Shown piece after piece: positions 1-12,800 of a stretch of 41,778 bases of DNA. A model generated the notes under the pieces. The model ran no database searches, had not been told where the DNA came from, and saw only the letters and a list, made by a program, of their open reading frames with translations. How positions within the stretch are numbered: the stretch's first letter is position 1; each line of letters opens with the position of its first letter. The stretch is from Lingula anatina (lineage: Eukaryota > Brachiopoda > Lingulata > Lingulida > Lingulidae): NCBI RefSeq assembly GCF_001039355.2, contig NW_019775070.1:1-41778 (forward strand), given 5' to 3'. The translations under genes were made by a program, and so were the position numbers.

Positions 1-137
1 AGTGTATCCAAACTTGGAGGTTGGCATACCGTTGTCAAAACTTTCGTCATTGAAGACTACCCCGCCCACAATATCAAATGTTTTTGCATTTTGCTCGACC
101 AAGTCTTCCAACGCCTTACTGTTTTCTAATCGATACA
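1..137 (-). CDS. Gene A coding exon 2 (extracellular loop 1), cut by window edge
   Basis: Acceptor CCTCAG at 143-138. It matches gene C exon 2, including VGGVVFNDESFD and the GYTIRLR-type stretch. The exon runs off position 1. Confidence 0.8.
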
Positions 138-811
138 CTGAGGTAAATAAAAGTGATTAAAGATAAATGATTAAAAGTAAGACTAAGTTGAAGCATTTTT
201 GTTTGTTTGTTTTGAGGCTGAGCGCCTTTATTTTACTTAGTGACATTTCGTTGAAAACTGGGCATTACTCATCGAACTCGACAATTCTCTCTCCGCATTG
301 TAAGATAAAGTAATCTTAAATATGTTTTACACGGTTATTTGCCTCTTTAAAAAGTTCTTTAGTACAACTGGTAATAACCCCTCTCCTCCATCTCAAACAT
401 ATTTGGTGATCAAGTATGTCTAACATAGTTAATGCACTATTTAACTATTTTTTTCTTTCAATATTACGTACCCATAAACGACTGACCAAGTGTTGATTGG
501 CCCAGATAGTACTTGAACCACCCAAGAAACTCTTGCGGGGTGTGGTTCCCGCGGCTCGTTGCGGGCGCAACTCCAAGCCCCAAGCAAAATGCCCCGGGTA
601 CCCCCGGATATTGGAAATCTTTTTGTGGACTGAAGGTTTCATCGGGGACGGTGGTCACTTCCGATCCTATGTCTATGGTAAATTCGTAAGCAATAGGAAT
701 GGCGATTGCTGCACAAAACAGCAAGAGAGTGATGCACGTGTTAAGCTTATGGCGCCGTGTGTATTGGAATCGTAACCACAGCAACTGCCACGTGGCACGC
801 AGGAATGCCAT
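1..811 (-). CDS. Gene A: ABCA-subfamily (ABCA3-like) transporter, N-terminal part only
   Basis: The first two coding exons (811-472 and 137-1) of a third ABCA gene; the rest lies off the left edge. The start ATG (811-809) sits inside an exon behind an acceptor (TTATTCAG), so a 5' UTR exon upstream is expected. Exon 1 encodes a short basic cytosolic stretch, TM1 and the start of extracellular loop 1; its donor is GTACGT (471-466). Exon 2 begins after CCTCAG at 137. Both exons, intron 1 and the upstream DNA closely match gene C (29.4-30.3 kb) in inverted orientation, while gene B is more distant. The role is inferred to be membrane lipid or sterol transport, as usual for ABCA proteins; the substrate cannot be told from sequence. 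The reading frame is open as far as it can be seen. Confidence 0.85.
472..811 (-). CDS. Gene A coding exon 1 (TM1)
   Basis: 340 nt, ends in phase 1 before donor GTACGT. It encodes a basic cytosolic segment, one hydrophobic helix and the start of loop 1 with the YPGVPG motif. It has the same length and phase as gene C exon 1. Confidence 0.85.
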
Positions 812-844
812 GGTGATGAAACGGTGGGTAACCTGAATAACCAA

Positions 845-1500
845 TTCATTATAAACTGAATGTGTTTTTTCGCTGCTCTATTTAATTTGACAATGGGTAT
901 TGTAAATGATTGTATCTCTCTTTGCACGACTAGCCTCTCTCCCTCTCTCTCTCTCTCTCTCTTTGACACATGCGCACACATGTACACACACATGCACACA
1001 CACACACAGACACGCACTGTAAAATAAATGCACATCGTTCTGATTAATTCACCAGTAAATTTAAGGCCATTGTCAGCATCCCCCGAATTATCCACCTCAG
1101 GCATCATTACTACTGTGAAAGTTATTCGTCTAATATATACACAATACTAATTAATTTATGGAAGATACATTCTGAAGTCATAAGTGTAAAATAATATGCG
1201 GTAGTCGTGTTCGATAACCAAATCATCGCATGGACTTTGTTCAACTACATGATCTAAACTGAACTTTATGTGCTAATCGTGTTTAATCAATGGTCAGATT
1301 AGATTTTGTTAGTACTGTCGACTATCTGATAACCGTATTGTTTCGCCTCATAGGCGCGAGCGCCGCGTGTGTCCGTTTAACGTGCTTTCAACAATGTTGG
1401 TTAGATTAATGTGATATCTTTATCAATATGGTGCTACGCTTAGTACGTTACTGATAGTGTTTTGATAGGGTGACTGTTTGGTCGAGGTAAACATTGTTGC
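845..1500 (-). promoter_or_regulatory. Upstream region of gene A, conserved with gene C
   Basis: Reading the minus strand, this stretch aligns with 28790-29396 upstream of gene C over several hundred bases. Shared blocks include CGAACACGACTACCGCATAT, GTAGTTGAACAAAGTCCATG and AATCTAATCTGACCATT. It should hold the promoter and 5' UTR exon, but I cannot place a transcription start. A CT/CA (on minus GA/GT) microsatellite lies within it at about 938-1014. Confidence 0.5.
938..1014. repeat. (CT)n / (CA)n microsatellite upstream of gene A
   Basis: A CTCTCT run followed by imperfect CA/TG repeats. The same compound tract, in purer form, lies at the matching place upstream of gene C (29260-29318). 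Confidence 0.85.
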
Positions 1501-3470
1501 TAAATGATCGCTTAAATATATTTTGATTGCGTTTAAGTAGTATTTCTCTTTAACTTCTTTTGTCGAACTCCTATTCAGTCGATACAAGACCTTTATCCAG
1601 ACGCGTTTCAGACCATTTTATGATTTCGTTCAACCCGATCGGACATTCAAAGTTTGATTGAAAAATTTTGGATTATTGTTAAAAATATCAAGTGCCCAAA
1701 CCGCCTTTTTACTTTCCCTTTCCATATTGTTTTTCAAATGGTGCTGCCTATGCGAAGCAATAACCGGAACGTTATAAACCGTATCTGGAATTGCACTATT
1801 AGGGAGGAGCTTAAATCTTGGAGTTATAAAGACTTCTTTACTGACATACAATCTTGAGTTGCCTTTATTGGCAAACAATGCAAGAACTTCGTTTCGGAAA
1901 ATATACATTACCTACAAATTCAAAGGGCGCCCTGCAAATGGTGCCTCCTCTAGTACTGCCTACTATTCAATGACAGCTAGAACTGTTGCCATCCCTCTCT
2001 TCCCTGTTTCCGCGCCAGAGTATTACCACAGATAACCGTGGCTGGCACATGACACAGCAACGTCCAGGCTGGACATCCTGTACCATGTGACTTATTATCG
2101 TCATTATCACGGAAATATATGACCCTGGGTTTGAGGGTGCTTACGCGGAAATTTTCTGTTGAAACTGCATTCAAATATATATTTGATCCATGGTCGCATT
2201 TGCTTCAAATTCGGGGTGCATGGTCGGTCACAAAAAATTTCTCAACAAAATGGGTTTGCTACTTTTTTCTTGAAAGATAATTGTTCGTGAATCGACTCTA
2301 GAAAACGAATGACTGAAAACGCCTTGGAGGGGGTACAGGTGTATCAAAACATTGGGATTATCATGCCAGTGATTGGTTATAGTGAAAATAATTTATATCT
2401 GAAAATACGGTCTTAAGATAGTAACAAGTACATGAGTTTAACTTAATAAATTACACAATACTGCCATCAGCAATGGGTTATAAACATTGACAAGCGCAAA
2501 CCTTTCTTTTCTTTTAACAAATTTATGAAAATTTATTTTTCTTTTTTTAATTGTTGCTTAAATATACCCATCACGGAAGAATTGTGTTACGTGAAACATA
2601 TATGTAGGTACAGTAGTTTCTTCGCTGACAGCTAAAATACCTTTTTGCAACAAAAATTAAAGACCATATTTCATTTAACTTTGATAACGGAATATCAATA
2701 TATATGGTGCAGTTTATTTAGTAAGAATCAAAAATTCTAAATCCTTGAAAATCTAAACTTAAATTGCATTAAATTTTATTGGGTACAGGGGTCTGTAAAC
2801 TTTCACGAAAATGTACTCTATGGCAGTTACCATTCCATCACAGATTTCTGTGTGTGTGTTGGAGGGGGGGGGGGGCGCTGACAGTGCAATTTGCTGATAT
2901 TTTAACATAGAACGTATTTTATCCGAGTAATGCCAGGTACCAGAAAGCCCCTTTTAATGCAGGGTTAGATTTCTATTGTTTTGTACAAGTACATGTAAGC
3001 CTCCTCGTAGAATTTGAACCCCTTACGTCACGCTTAACCTGGCCTATATGTACATGTATATGGATGTAGTCATGAGACGGTATAACACTTGAACTTGTGT
3101 CACAATAAATCGCCAAAAATGGATACAAGCAGTTCTTTACATTAGCAATATGCCAGATTGTTTGACAATTAGTAATATTGCTCATTTGGTGAACTGTACA
3201 CGATTGCATTTTCCTAACGCTTTTGCGTTCCCTTCTAGGGTCACAGTTTGATTTTTGCTAGGTAATCACAGATAAGTTTTTGGCTCATTCTTCACAATTT
3301 TTTACTGTCCAGTCAGACGTGTTGCATAGAATCAATGCCTCACTCAACTAACCTCTGATAAAGCGTAACGCTAGTGTCATTGTAAAATAAAACACCAATA
3401 AGATACGAACAAGGAAATTCACCATAATGCCTTTTCTTAAGTATGACAACTTATCAAAACAGGCAAAGTG
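1501..3470. other. Intergenic spacer between gene B 3' end and gene A upstream region
   Basis: No convincing gene. Short open frames here lack homology that I can recognise. There is a G-rich run at about 2860-2875 after a short TG repeat. A possible minus-strand ATTAAA signal for gene B lies at 2958-2953, and AATAAA-type signals lie near 2718 and 2780, all weak evidence. Confidence 0.4.
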
Positions 3471-3888
3471 TCAAATACGGTCCTGTACAAAAGAACCTTG
3501 CTCACTGTTCTGGGCTGAAACAAACCCTGACAAGTTTAAAAATGCTGCTTCCAAAGAACTTTGGTGGACGCTGTAATCTGCAATGCCAAAACGCGTCTTC
3601 GCTTCCTCTAACGTCCAAAACAAATTACTCCAGCGCATGGAATCGTCTACAACTTTAAGGTCGATAACAAATCGATTCATTTTAGTAATACGCAATCCTT
3701 TGATGCGAGAATTAAGGTACGCAGCCAGTGCTTCAATGTCGATCTCTTCCATCTCTTCCTTCAGGCGTATTTCAATGTTGACATATTCTCCGAACTCGTC
3801 TTTTAGTGACTGGGGACTTCCCATGGCGACAAAACGATGGTCCACCATGATGGTTACTCGGGTGCACTGCATTTCACATTCCTCGGTG
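3471..3888 (-). CDS. Gene B exon 20: NBD2 end and C-terminal tail, stop
   Basis: 418 nt to TGA (3473-3471). Starts after TTTTTGTAG with TEECEMQCTRVTIMVDHRF and follows the usual ABCA C-terminal domain, including YSVHQSSLEAAFLNL (usual: YSVSQTTLEQVFLNF). Confidence 0.92.
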
Positions 3889-6800
3889 CTACAAAAACAA
3901 ACTTAAATTGAACTAACCTTTTTACTGGGTAATTATTACACGCAGAGTAACGACTCAAGGACAATACATTGATACTGTTAAACAACAACATAAATTGCTA
4001 AACATTTTGTACCTTAAAAATCAACTTTTATCACATTAAAACAATCAGCTTTATATCTTTTACATCTGTAGAATAGCATTCTGCACAGCATGATATGATT
4101 TCCTAAATAAATAGCTATTAACCCTCTATTTTGAAAGAATTTTATATATTATGACTTGAATTTATACAAGGAAACCTTAAAACGAACGCACATATGACTG
4201 GTCAAAATCAATGAAGATCCCTGATGTCGAACTTCTTGAAGGACTGCCCATATTTTTCTCCTGCACAATGGGTCAACACTTGTTGTTGGCTCATCCAGAA
4301 ATATTATGGAGGGTTTTCCAATCAGAGCGATCGCTGTGCTTAATTTTCGCTTTGTTCCAGCACTGTTAAACAGACAAAACCATCTCAGATATAACTGAAG
4401 TCATGCTTAATGGCTGTAAGTGGTAAAGAGGGCAAATAATTAACTAAAAATTATAAATAAATACAGTTTAAAATCCCCCGTTGGACATTTTTCTTTTCAG
4501 TCCAATATCAAATTTACCTTATCCATTCAATTCAAACGCGTTATTGAGATCCATTTTGCATACACTCCCAGCTATTGGGATAGTAAACCTCCTTTTTGAT
4601 CTTCAATCTTAATATTTTTACAGCCAATCGATCTTAATATTTTAAATTGGCATTATGTTTGTTCATGTCGAGCCCTTTTATATATCAGTAGAAACATATT
4701 AGCTCCCTGTGAACTTAATGATAACAGTCGACCGTAGAAACACGAAGGGACGCACCCGAGATACTGATCATGACTCATCCAGAAAACTAATTCTGCAGTT
4801 TTGAATCCAGTAACTGGGGGAGCAGAATTGCGAATGTGCAAAGTGCAAAGTGGAAATATGGCTAAGGGAGTGATTTTTAAAGTAAAGAAATGAATATATT
4901 CCCAACAACTAAAATAACTCGCCTGCAGCTGTTGATGACGTCATCAGCCTGACTGATAAGAAGGCACCATTCTATGACGTCATCAATCACATGCTCCAGC
5001 TCGCTCTCTGTGACTCCTCGTAACCGTCCAATAAGGGACAACATCTCTCGGCAAGTCAGATCACCCATCAGTGAGCACGACTGAGGGCTGTAACCCACAT
5101 GAAGTCGACTCTGTATGTGAAGTAACATCATCGCATTAGCTAAAATATTGTTGACTTTTCAGCTGTCGATAAAGCCCATATTTAGGTGTTTGATTAGGCT
5201 ACTAATTATTTATATCAGTCTTCTTACAAAAAAAACTGAATTTTTAAATGAAAAAAAAGAAAGAAAAAGAAAAAAATAGAAAAAATATTAAACAAACTAA
5301 CATTTATACCTCAAAATATGTTACTGCAAATCAACTGAATATAAGTGTTTAATGATGAAAAAGATAAATAAGCTGTCGTTTTCGTGAAAGTGAGTTGATG
5401 TTCTCACCCGTTCACTACTATGGTTTATTGAGACACCTTCTATTACAGAGGTGCCATCCGGCGCCAGCATATCCCCCGTTAACATGCGGAACAGCGTTTC
5501 TTTGTCACGGTCGTCAAGCCCAATCATTCCAAGTGCCTCACCTAGGATGAGAATGGACATTTCAGTGAAATCTAAATACAATACTGAATTGACTTGACCG
5601 GCCACGCGATATGGAAGATTTCTAGTAAATTAAAGTTAAAAAATCACCAATGATTCAGATATGTATAAAGTCGAGTGAAAATGGGGATGATAATAAATAT
5701 TGGGCAATTTTGTTTTGACAAAAAAGCACAGACGGGTATAAACCACTTTCATATATGTCCCCTTGTTTGTGTAAGTAAATAATTTGTTTGGAAATTTATT
5801 CATACAATATTTTTAAATATTGTATGAATTAATTAAAATTACATTTCAACACACCTCTACGTACGGACAATCGGCTTGGTCCGCTCCTTTGTCCTTGACC
5901 AGAACTTCTGATGCTGCTTTTTCGAGAGTGCCCTGAAAACTGCATCACGTTCTCCGAAACCGATCTTCTAAACCCTCTTTTTTGACGCATCTTGTACCAC
6001 GTGGACATCACGTGTGTCTCCAAGATGATAAGAATGGCTAAGAAGACAAAGCCTTGGACGAAAAGGATCAATAGATGTCGCCCTAAGCCAAGATTTCCGA
6101 ATTCAAGAATGTTGTTGACATATGGAGTGCAGTAGTATATTGTTCTGTTTTCTCGATGAAGAGAAGTCTGATTTTGGTTCCATCCCATGCAGAGCTCTGC
6201 CACAAGAAACAAAGAACGCCAAAAATAATCAATTAAATTTAATATGGAAGCAAGGAATGACGGCAGGAGAAACCATAAGGAGAGAATGGGATAAAATATT
6301 TAACTCAGTATGGTTTAATACTTTAATGTCTCTGCTTCATCAATAAATGTTTCTGTTGATACAACTGTTATTAATTACAAGACAAGGTAAGATAATCTTT
6401 AAAAATTAACGTCAAATTAAACAACCCCTACACGTTTTCATGGTGTACCTTTATATATATTCATGAATTGTATGCCATTATTCATTTCCGGGCTTTAAAT
6501 CTAATTAATATTTTGCAAAAAAAAGCACTACACATTACCGGCATCGCACTGAATGTGGCTTCTATTGGTTTCTAGGCGGGAACAGATCCGTTTGTTTTCG
6601 TCATTCACGTAAAAAATCATCAACCCGGCAGCCAAATTATAGGGGGGCGAAAGAATAGTGAATATCCAGTTCAATGCGGCTTGCCATGCCCGAACGGTGT
6701 TCATCTCAGTCGCCTCCAGCAGTTGGTAGGGTAGGATTAATTTGATGAATTCTACCACTGCGAACATTACACTTCCTAGTTATCGATTAAGAAGCATATT

Positions 6801-9800
6801 TCAAGTAAAACGATATAAAACAGGTTACATACTTAATAACATACAGCGCATCTCTATTGCCCATAATAGTTGAACAAAGACATAAGTTCACATCATTCAT
6901 AACTGTACAAGTTCAAAGGTCGCTTAATTGGCATAAAAAATAAAATGTCGATTCTTTTTAACAAGCATTCCACTTGAACTATATTATTTTACTGTTGGCA
7001 GCAAATTAAGTTTTTAAAGACACGGTAGTCCTAAAGTCAAACACAACCACAGATACATACCTATAACTGAATAAGCCACTGCAATAGTCGTCACAGCTTT
7101 TACTCCAGTTTCGAACTTGAAAGAGAGTAGGTATGTCAACGGCAACGATGCCCATTCGAAGAGAATCAGAAGCAGTATCAGGGTTTCTTGTTGTCTGTTG
7201 GGTATGTAAAAAGGCCATGATTGAAAAGCTAAAACTAAACCCATGATTAAAACGATTGGCACCATGAACACGATAGTGTCCCAACAACATCGTACCAACC
7301 AGTAGGTCAAACCCGTAGCGCCAGAAACGAACAGAAGCCTTTTTGTTTCGAGATTGCGTTCCTGAACCGGGTTCACGGCAAAGGACGCTAACAATGCCGA
7401 CATAACAAACAGGGAAATGCAGGTGTACGCCATGGATACGACAGGCGAAGACAACTTCCACGACTCATTTGTTGGGTTCTTTTCGTCGACCAGAACATCG
7501 TTGTCACAAGGATCTCGATCAGTGGGAGGCAAAGGAAAGTTGTTGGCTGCGATTTCGTGTTCCTCTCCCGCCAGGTGTTTCAGTATGGCATTGTTCACCA
7601 GGTTGAGAGCCAATGGCATGCTGTGATAGGCATAATTGCTGTACAAACCTGTCGCCCTTGTACCAGAGCCACCTGTGTATGATTGGAACGCTACGCCAAT
7701 GATGTATTGGTTGGCAAAGTGGAGAGCGCCTGTGTTGAGTTGAGCGCCTATCAAGTATCGGTCCACTGCAGCGTAATCTGTGATGTTGATCTTATGCACA
7801 ATACAGCCAGAAGAATCAAGCATCAGCTTTTCATATATCAGCGACAAATTCTGGGCCAATTCGGAACGGTCTGCAGCCACAGTGGTAATGCACGGGTAAT
7901 CCATTTGTTCGATCATGCTGTTCATCGTGATAGAAAGATTAACCGAATTTTGGGATAAAAAACGGGACAATGCTGACTGCGAAAACCCTTCTGGGTTAAA
8001 GGATGCGAACAGAGCCGTCGTCACGAGTAAGATTAACTGTGAAAAGGTCAACCAGCGTCTGCGCCATGAGATTAACGCGTGCACAGACAACATGCTTAAG
8101 AATTCGCGCAACTGATGGAACAAACCGGTTGGAACCAACCTGAAACGTCGTATGTTCGGTTTTCTACCTGTAAAGTAAATGGCATGGCGTTAAGGAGATA
8201 AATTTCAATTTTAATTATATAAAGCTTTACATGACTTCTGAGATTTCAGGTTCATTTGATAGCTAGCTTCTTTGTTTTTCAAAAAGTCACCCTGAGAGTA
8301 AGATTGGACATTTCGAATAATAAATGGCCCCTGGTATTTCGTTTGCAACTTACGTAAAATGATTTCGCTATCAGTGTTTTCTGACACGGCACTAAATTCC
8401 GAAGTAGTTTCTGAATTGACTGATTTGTTGGCGCTACAAAACAAAAGCAAACAGATCCAACATGAATCAATATTAAGTCCTATAACAACAAATACTAAAA
8501 TAAAATGAAACATGATGTGACAAAACAAAACAAAATAATGAAAATTAGATAAATAAATAAAGAATAATAAAGAAATAAATAAAAAAAACCAACTTTGTAT
8601 AGGAATATGATAGGGTGAACTTTGATGTGCATTCTTAGATTTGGTAAAATTCCATCAACTTCAAAAAACGCGTTTATCAGTATCATACAGAACCAGTTCA
8701 TAATAGCCTCCCGACTTACTTAAGATATATACCCTCCATTGTGGCAGCAGACACTCCAAAGGAGGAGACACCGAGCTCATCTATTCTGTCCTCTAGTTTT
8801 TTGAAAACCAATGGAAACTTTGAAGTTTCAGATTTAGGTAGCGCAAATTGTATTTCAGTTTCAGAATCCACGGTCACGTGTGCATTTGGCATTAGCCCGA
8901 GAATGAGATCCCTCGTCATTTCTGTTCGATACATGGGCGTTTTTGCAGCACGTAAGACGTACTTCCCACCTGAAATGAGTTGACAGCTGTAGAGGCCCAC
9001 GTGAAATCATTTCTGTCACGGATCGTTGCTCGACCCTGCATGGACTTTGCTCTGGGCTTTTAGCGGATTTCAAGCTTTAAACACCACTAGTCCAGTTGGA
9101 CAGGCACAACTGGGCAAACTCATGCGGAAACTCACACGAAAGACATACAGAACCCGACGTGAACCTATAGTCAAAAATGAACTTCACAACTGGGCAACTG
9201 ACATGGACATCACTCAAGTGGTCCAACGTGCACTTTAGGTAACATGAAGAAACAGTGTCGGTGAAGTTCCAACGTTAAAAGAACAGACAAATGTACAGAC
9301 AAAAAACAGGAAATAACTATGCACAAAATAGGCTACTGTCAATTCTGATGCAAAAGTACATTATGTTAAACTGCAAATTCAACATCAAATTTTTGCTCAA
9401 CAGGTTATACCAATGTAAGTAAAATGTGTAACAAGTTCACACTTTGAAAATGTATAACTTCCAGAAAAAGAAGCCAATTAGACTGCTTTTCCAACTCAGG
9501 CTGCATTTTAGTCCTGTATTTCTTTTTTGAAAGTTTGGCAATCATAAGTAACATGGTTTTCCCATAATGGTCATCATGGCAGCAGCACCCAAAATTGCGT
9601 TTTCTTCTATTCTGATGCCATATTACATAATGGTTAACAGCATAATGACCGTCAATTTTTAATAATAAAATATACCTATCATGGATTTTCAGAAAATGTG
9701 ACTAGCATGGGTCTTCAAGCCCGTGGAACTTCAAAGTCACACCTTGAAAATGCCAATATGTGAAAAATTAAATTTTCACAAAAAAACGTTTAACTGGCAG

Positions 9801-12800
9801 TAAGAATTACCAAACAGACTGCATTGCCTACTGAAGCTGTATTTTAGTCCCATGTTTCTTTCCTGTAAGTTTGAAAACAGTAAGTGACATGGTTTTTCTT
9901 AAATGGTCATCATGGGAGCAGTGCCCAAAATAGTTTTTTTTTTCAAATTTTGATGCAATATTACATAATGTTTAACAGCATAATGACCATCAATTTTAAA
10001 TAATAAAATATTAGTATTATGGATATTCAGAAAATGTGACTAGCAAAGGTCTTCAGGCCCATGGAACTTCAAAGTCACAACTTGAAAATGCCAAAATGTA
10101 AACAAGACAGCACTGTTCTGAAATGTTTTTTTCCCCATTTTTAACAATTTTTAACATAAAACAAAATTAACAGTTTACTGCCATTTTTATATGATCAACT
10201 AAGAAAATTGATGAGATGGGAAAAATATCAATAGAGCAGTGTTAAATGTCCAATTTCTTCCATTCTGAGATTCTGAACATAGTGAATGATTGAATCTGAC
10301 AAACTGCAATGATATGAGTTTATTTCCATTTTTGAAACTTTATTACACAATACACGATAACAAGTTTACCATCATTTTTACAAAATCAACTAATAATGTT
10401 GTAAAGATGCAGGAAATGTCAAACAAACACTTTTACGTATCTTATTAGTTTAATAATGAGACTGTTAACATGCCTAAGAATTGAATCTGAGGAAATGTGA
10501 AAAATATGCTGAAAAGTGAAAAAACAGCATAACTTCTACAATAATGGCCCGATCATGCTGATTTTCGAACTTGACCTGCGTTTTATGAATATTCATCAGC
10601 TCTGTAAATATAAAGCCAAAAAGTAAAACTGCCCTCCACTTATCGTGTTTACAAGGAAAGTGCACGGCGCCGGCGACGGCATCGGCATCGGCGACGGCGA
10701 CGACAGACGCAGGCGATGGCAATATGTACAGACACATCTGTGTCTGTACATAAAAACTGTCCTTCCCTCACCATAGTTAGATTCCAACTCCGCCATGGTG
10801 CCACACGCCACCAGAGATCCGTTCTGCAGAATCCCAATGCGGTCAGCCAGGGCCTCCGCCTCCTGCATACTCTGTGTACTGAGAACTACCAAAGAACCTT
10901 CTTGCTTAGACTGTCCTATAGCTTCCCATGCACGGTGCCGCATGCACGGGTCCATATTTTTGGTCGGTTCTTCCAACGCTATTATCTAGAACGACATATA
11001 TTCAACTGATCGTATGTCACAGTCAATTCACAGGTAAATGAGAACTGACCTGACGAGACAGTTAAACAAACATCAAATGCACTTGCTTCGGTCAGAATGC
11101 GCAAATAACGAGATTCCCATCTAATGAAAGGCACTCAGAGAGCACAGACCAAAGACAAATGATTATCTAATATTAATCATTAATACATTACTGGATCATC
11201 ACCAATTTCTAATCACTTTTAAGTTAGCCCATTTCCGACTGCAACCAAAACCATCCCAAACTTATTAAGTTAGGCTAAAGATGAACAAACAGACACACGA
11301 GGGTGAAAACATAACCTGTCGGAGGTAATTAACTGTTTTAGTTTGCTCAAATGTGGAATTAGACAAATGACTTACCTTTGGATTTCCCATCAACGCCAGT
11401 GCCAGAGACAGCGCACTTCTCGTGGATGTGGGCAAAGACTTCACCATATTATCACGCTTGTCCTCTATCTCAAGCAAGGAGAGGAGATTTTTCAGTTGGA
11501 CTTTTATCATCTTGCTGTTCACGTGTCGTAACTGTCGAAAGTAGACAAAAAGGACAAATAAAACTTGTTGTTTTTAATCCGGATTGGTTATGATTATGTT
11601 TAGGTTTCAAAGGAACATCAGTTAATGGCAGATGCTCAATTTTCTTCTACTTCCTTCTCTTTTTATTTTTATTTATTTATTTATTTTTTTGTCAATATAT
11701 TTCGCAAAAATCAAGCAACAATACATTCTATGAAACATACAGCATTGTCCACTGACGATATAGCTAGTTTCTATGTGCTTTGATTTTTTTCACTTCGATG
11801 ACATGAATAATATGTAAGAAAGGAATGATGGAGAGGAAATGCTTGCCTTGGCAATAAACACCAGATGTTGTTCTACGGTGAGGTAATCAAACAACGCCGA
11901 TTTCTGTCTACACAGACTTATGTCATCACGTATGGATGTGATATTTTTCGGTGCTGAACCAGGGCACAACGTAACGTGGCCAGTGGTGGGTTTCAACAAA
12001 CCTATTTTAGAAAAAATAGATGTTTTAGCTAAGAAAAGTGTGCTGGTATTAAGAACATGTCTTAAGTACTTTTGTAAATATTATGAACAGCATAATTGCA
12101 TTTGAAAATTCATACCATGGAAGAGGCCCAGCTACAAAGAAGCACACTTAAAATTGGGCAGTTGAATGTGTGTGGTTGGACTATAAGGAACGAGGAATTG
12201 AGAAAATGTTTAATTAAGGCTACGGGCTGTGACATAGTATGCATATGTGAAACTCATCTTATTGGAGAAAAATCATTAGAGATGGACGGTTATAAGTGGC
12301 TAGGTTTAAATAGACAATCTCTACATGTAAGAGCCCCTAAGGGATCAGGGGGGGTTGGTGTTTTGATAAAAAATGATGTGTTAACGGAATACAATGTAAC
12401 AGTATATGATAAATCTGTGGAAGGGATAATCGGTGTTAGATTTGAGCATATGATATCAGGGTACACCATGTTAGTGTTCTCATGTTATTTACCCCCGGAA
12501 AATAGTCCGTGGGGTAGAGATGCAGAATCTTTTTTCTCACACTTGCTAAGTCAAATTTACACCGCAGCTGATATGGATGCAGTAGTTGTTTGTGGTGATT
12601 TCAATTCCAGAATCGGTAATTTACAAGACTGCATTGAGGGAATAGATAACCTTCCAGAGAGAGCCTGTGTTGATGAAACCGTCAATCAGCACGGTGTGTC
12701 TATGATAGATTTCTTAATAGAATCAAAATTCTGTGTATTAAATGGTAGAGTTTCTAAAGAGAAAGACGACTTCACTTGTAGAACAGGACGGGGTTTGTCA

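Larger units (their letters stand above)
8970..10771. other. Gene B intron 11, repeat-derived
   Basis: 1.8 kb against 170 bp in gene C. The middle consists of imperfect direct repeats (see 9440-10110). At 9070-9240 there is a GC-richer patch with an open plus-strand frame that I do not recognise. Confidence 0.6.

Noticed and set aside
497-775. Plus-strand frame over gene A exon 1 (and its mirror at 29466-29720)
   Set aside because: Shadow of the real minus-strand (or plus-strand) exon; it is conserved only because the exon is.
4957-4990. Two TGACGTCA (full CRE) sites in gene B exon 18
   Set aside because: Each is simply the codons for Asp-Asp-Val-Ile in the reading frame; no need for a regulatory reading.
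9026-9238. 70-codon plus-strand frame in gene B intron 11
   Set aside because: No family motif, no splice or start support, inside repeat-rich intron DNA.
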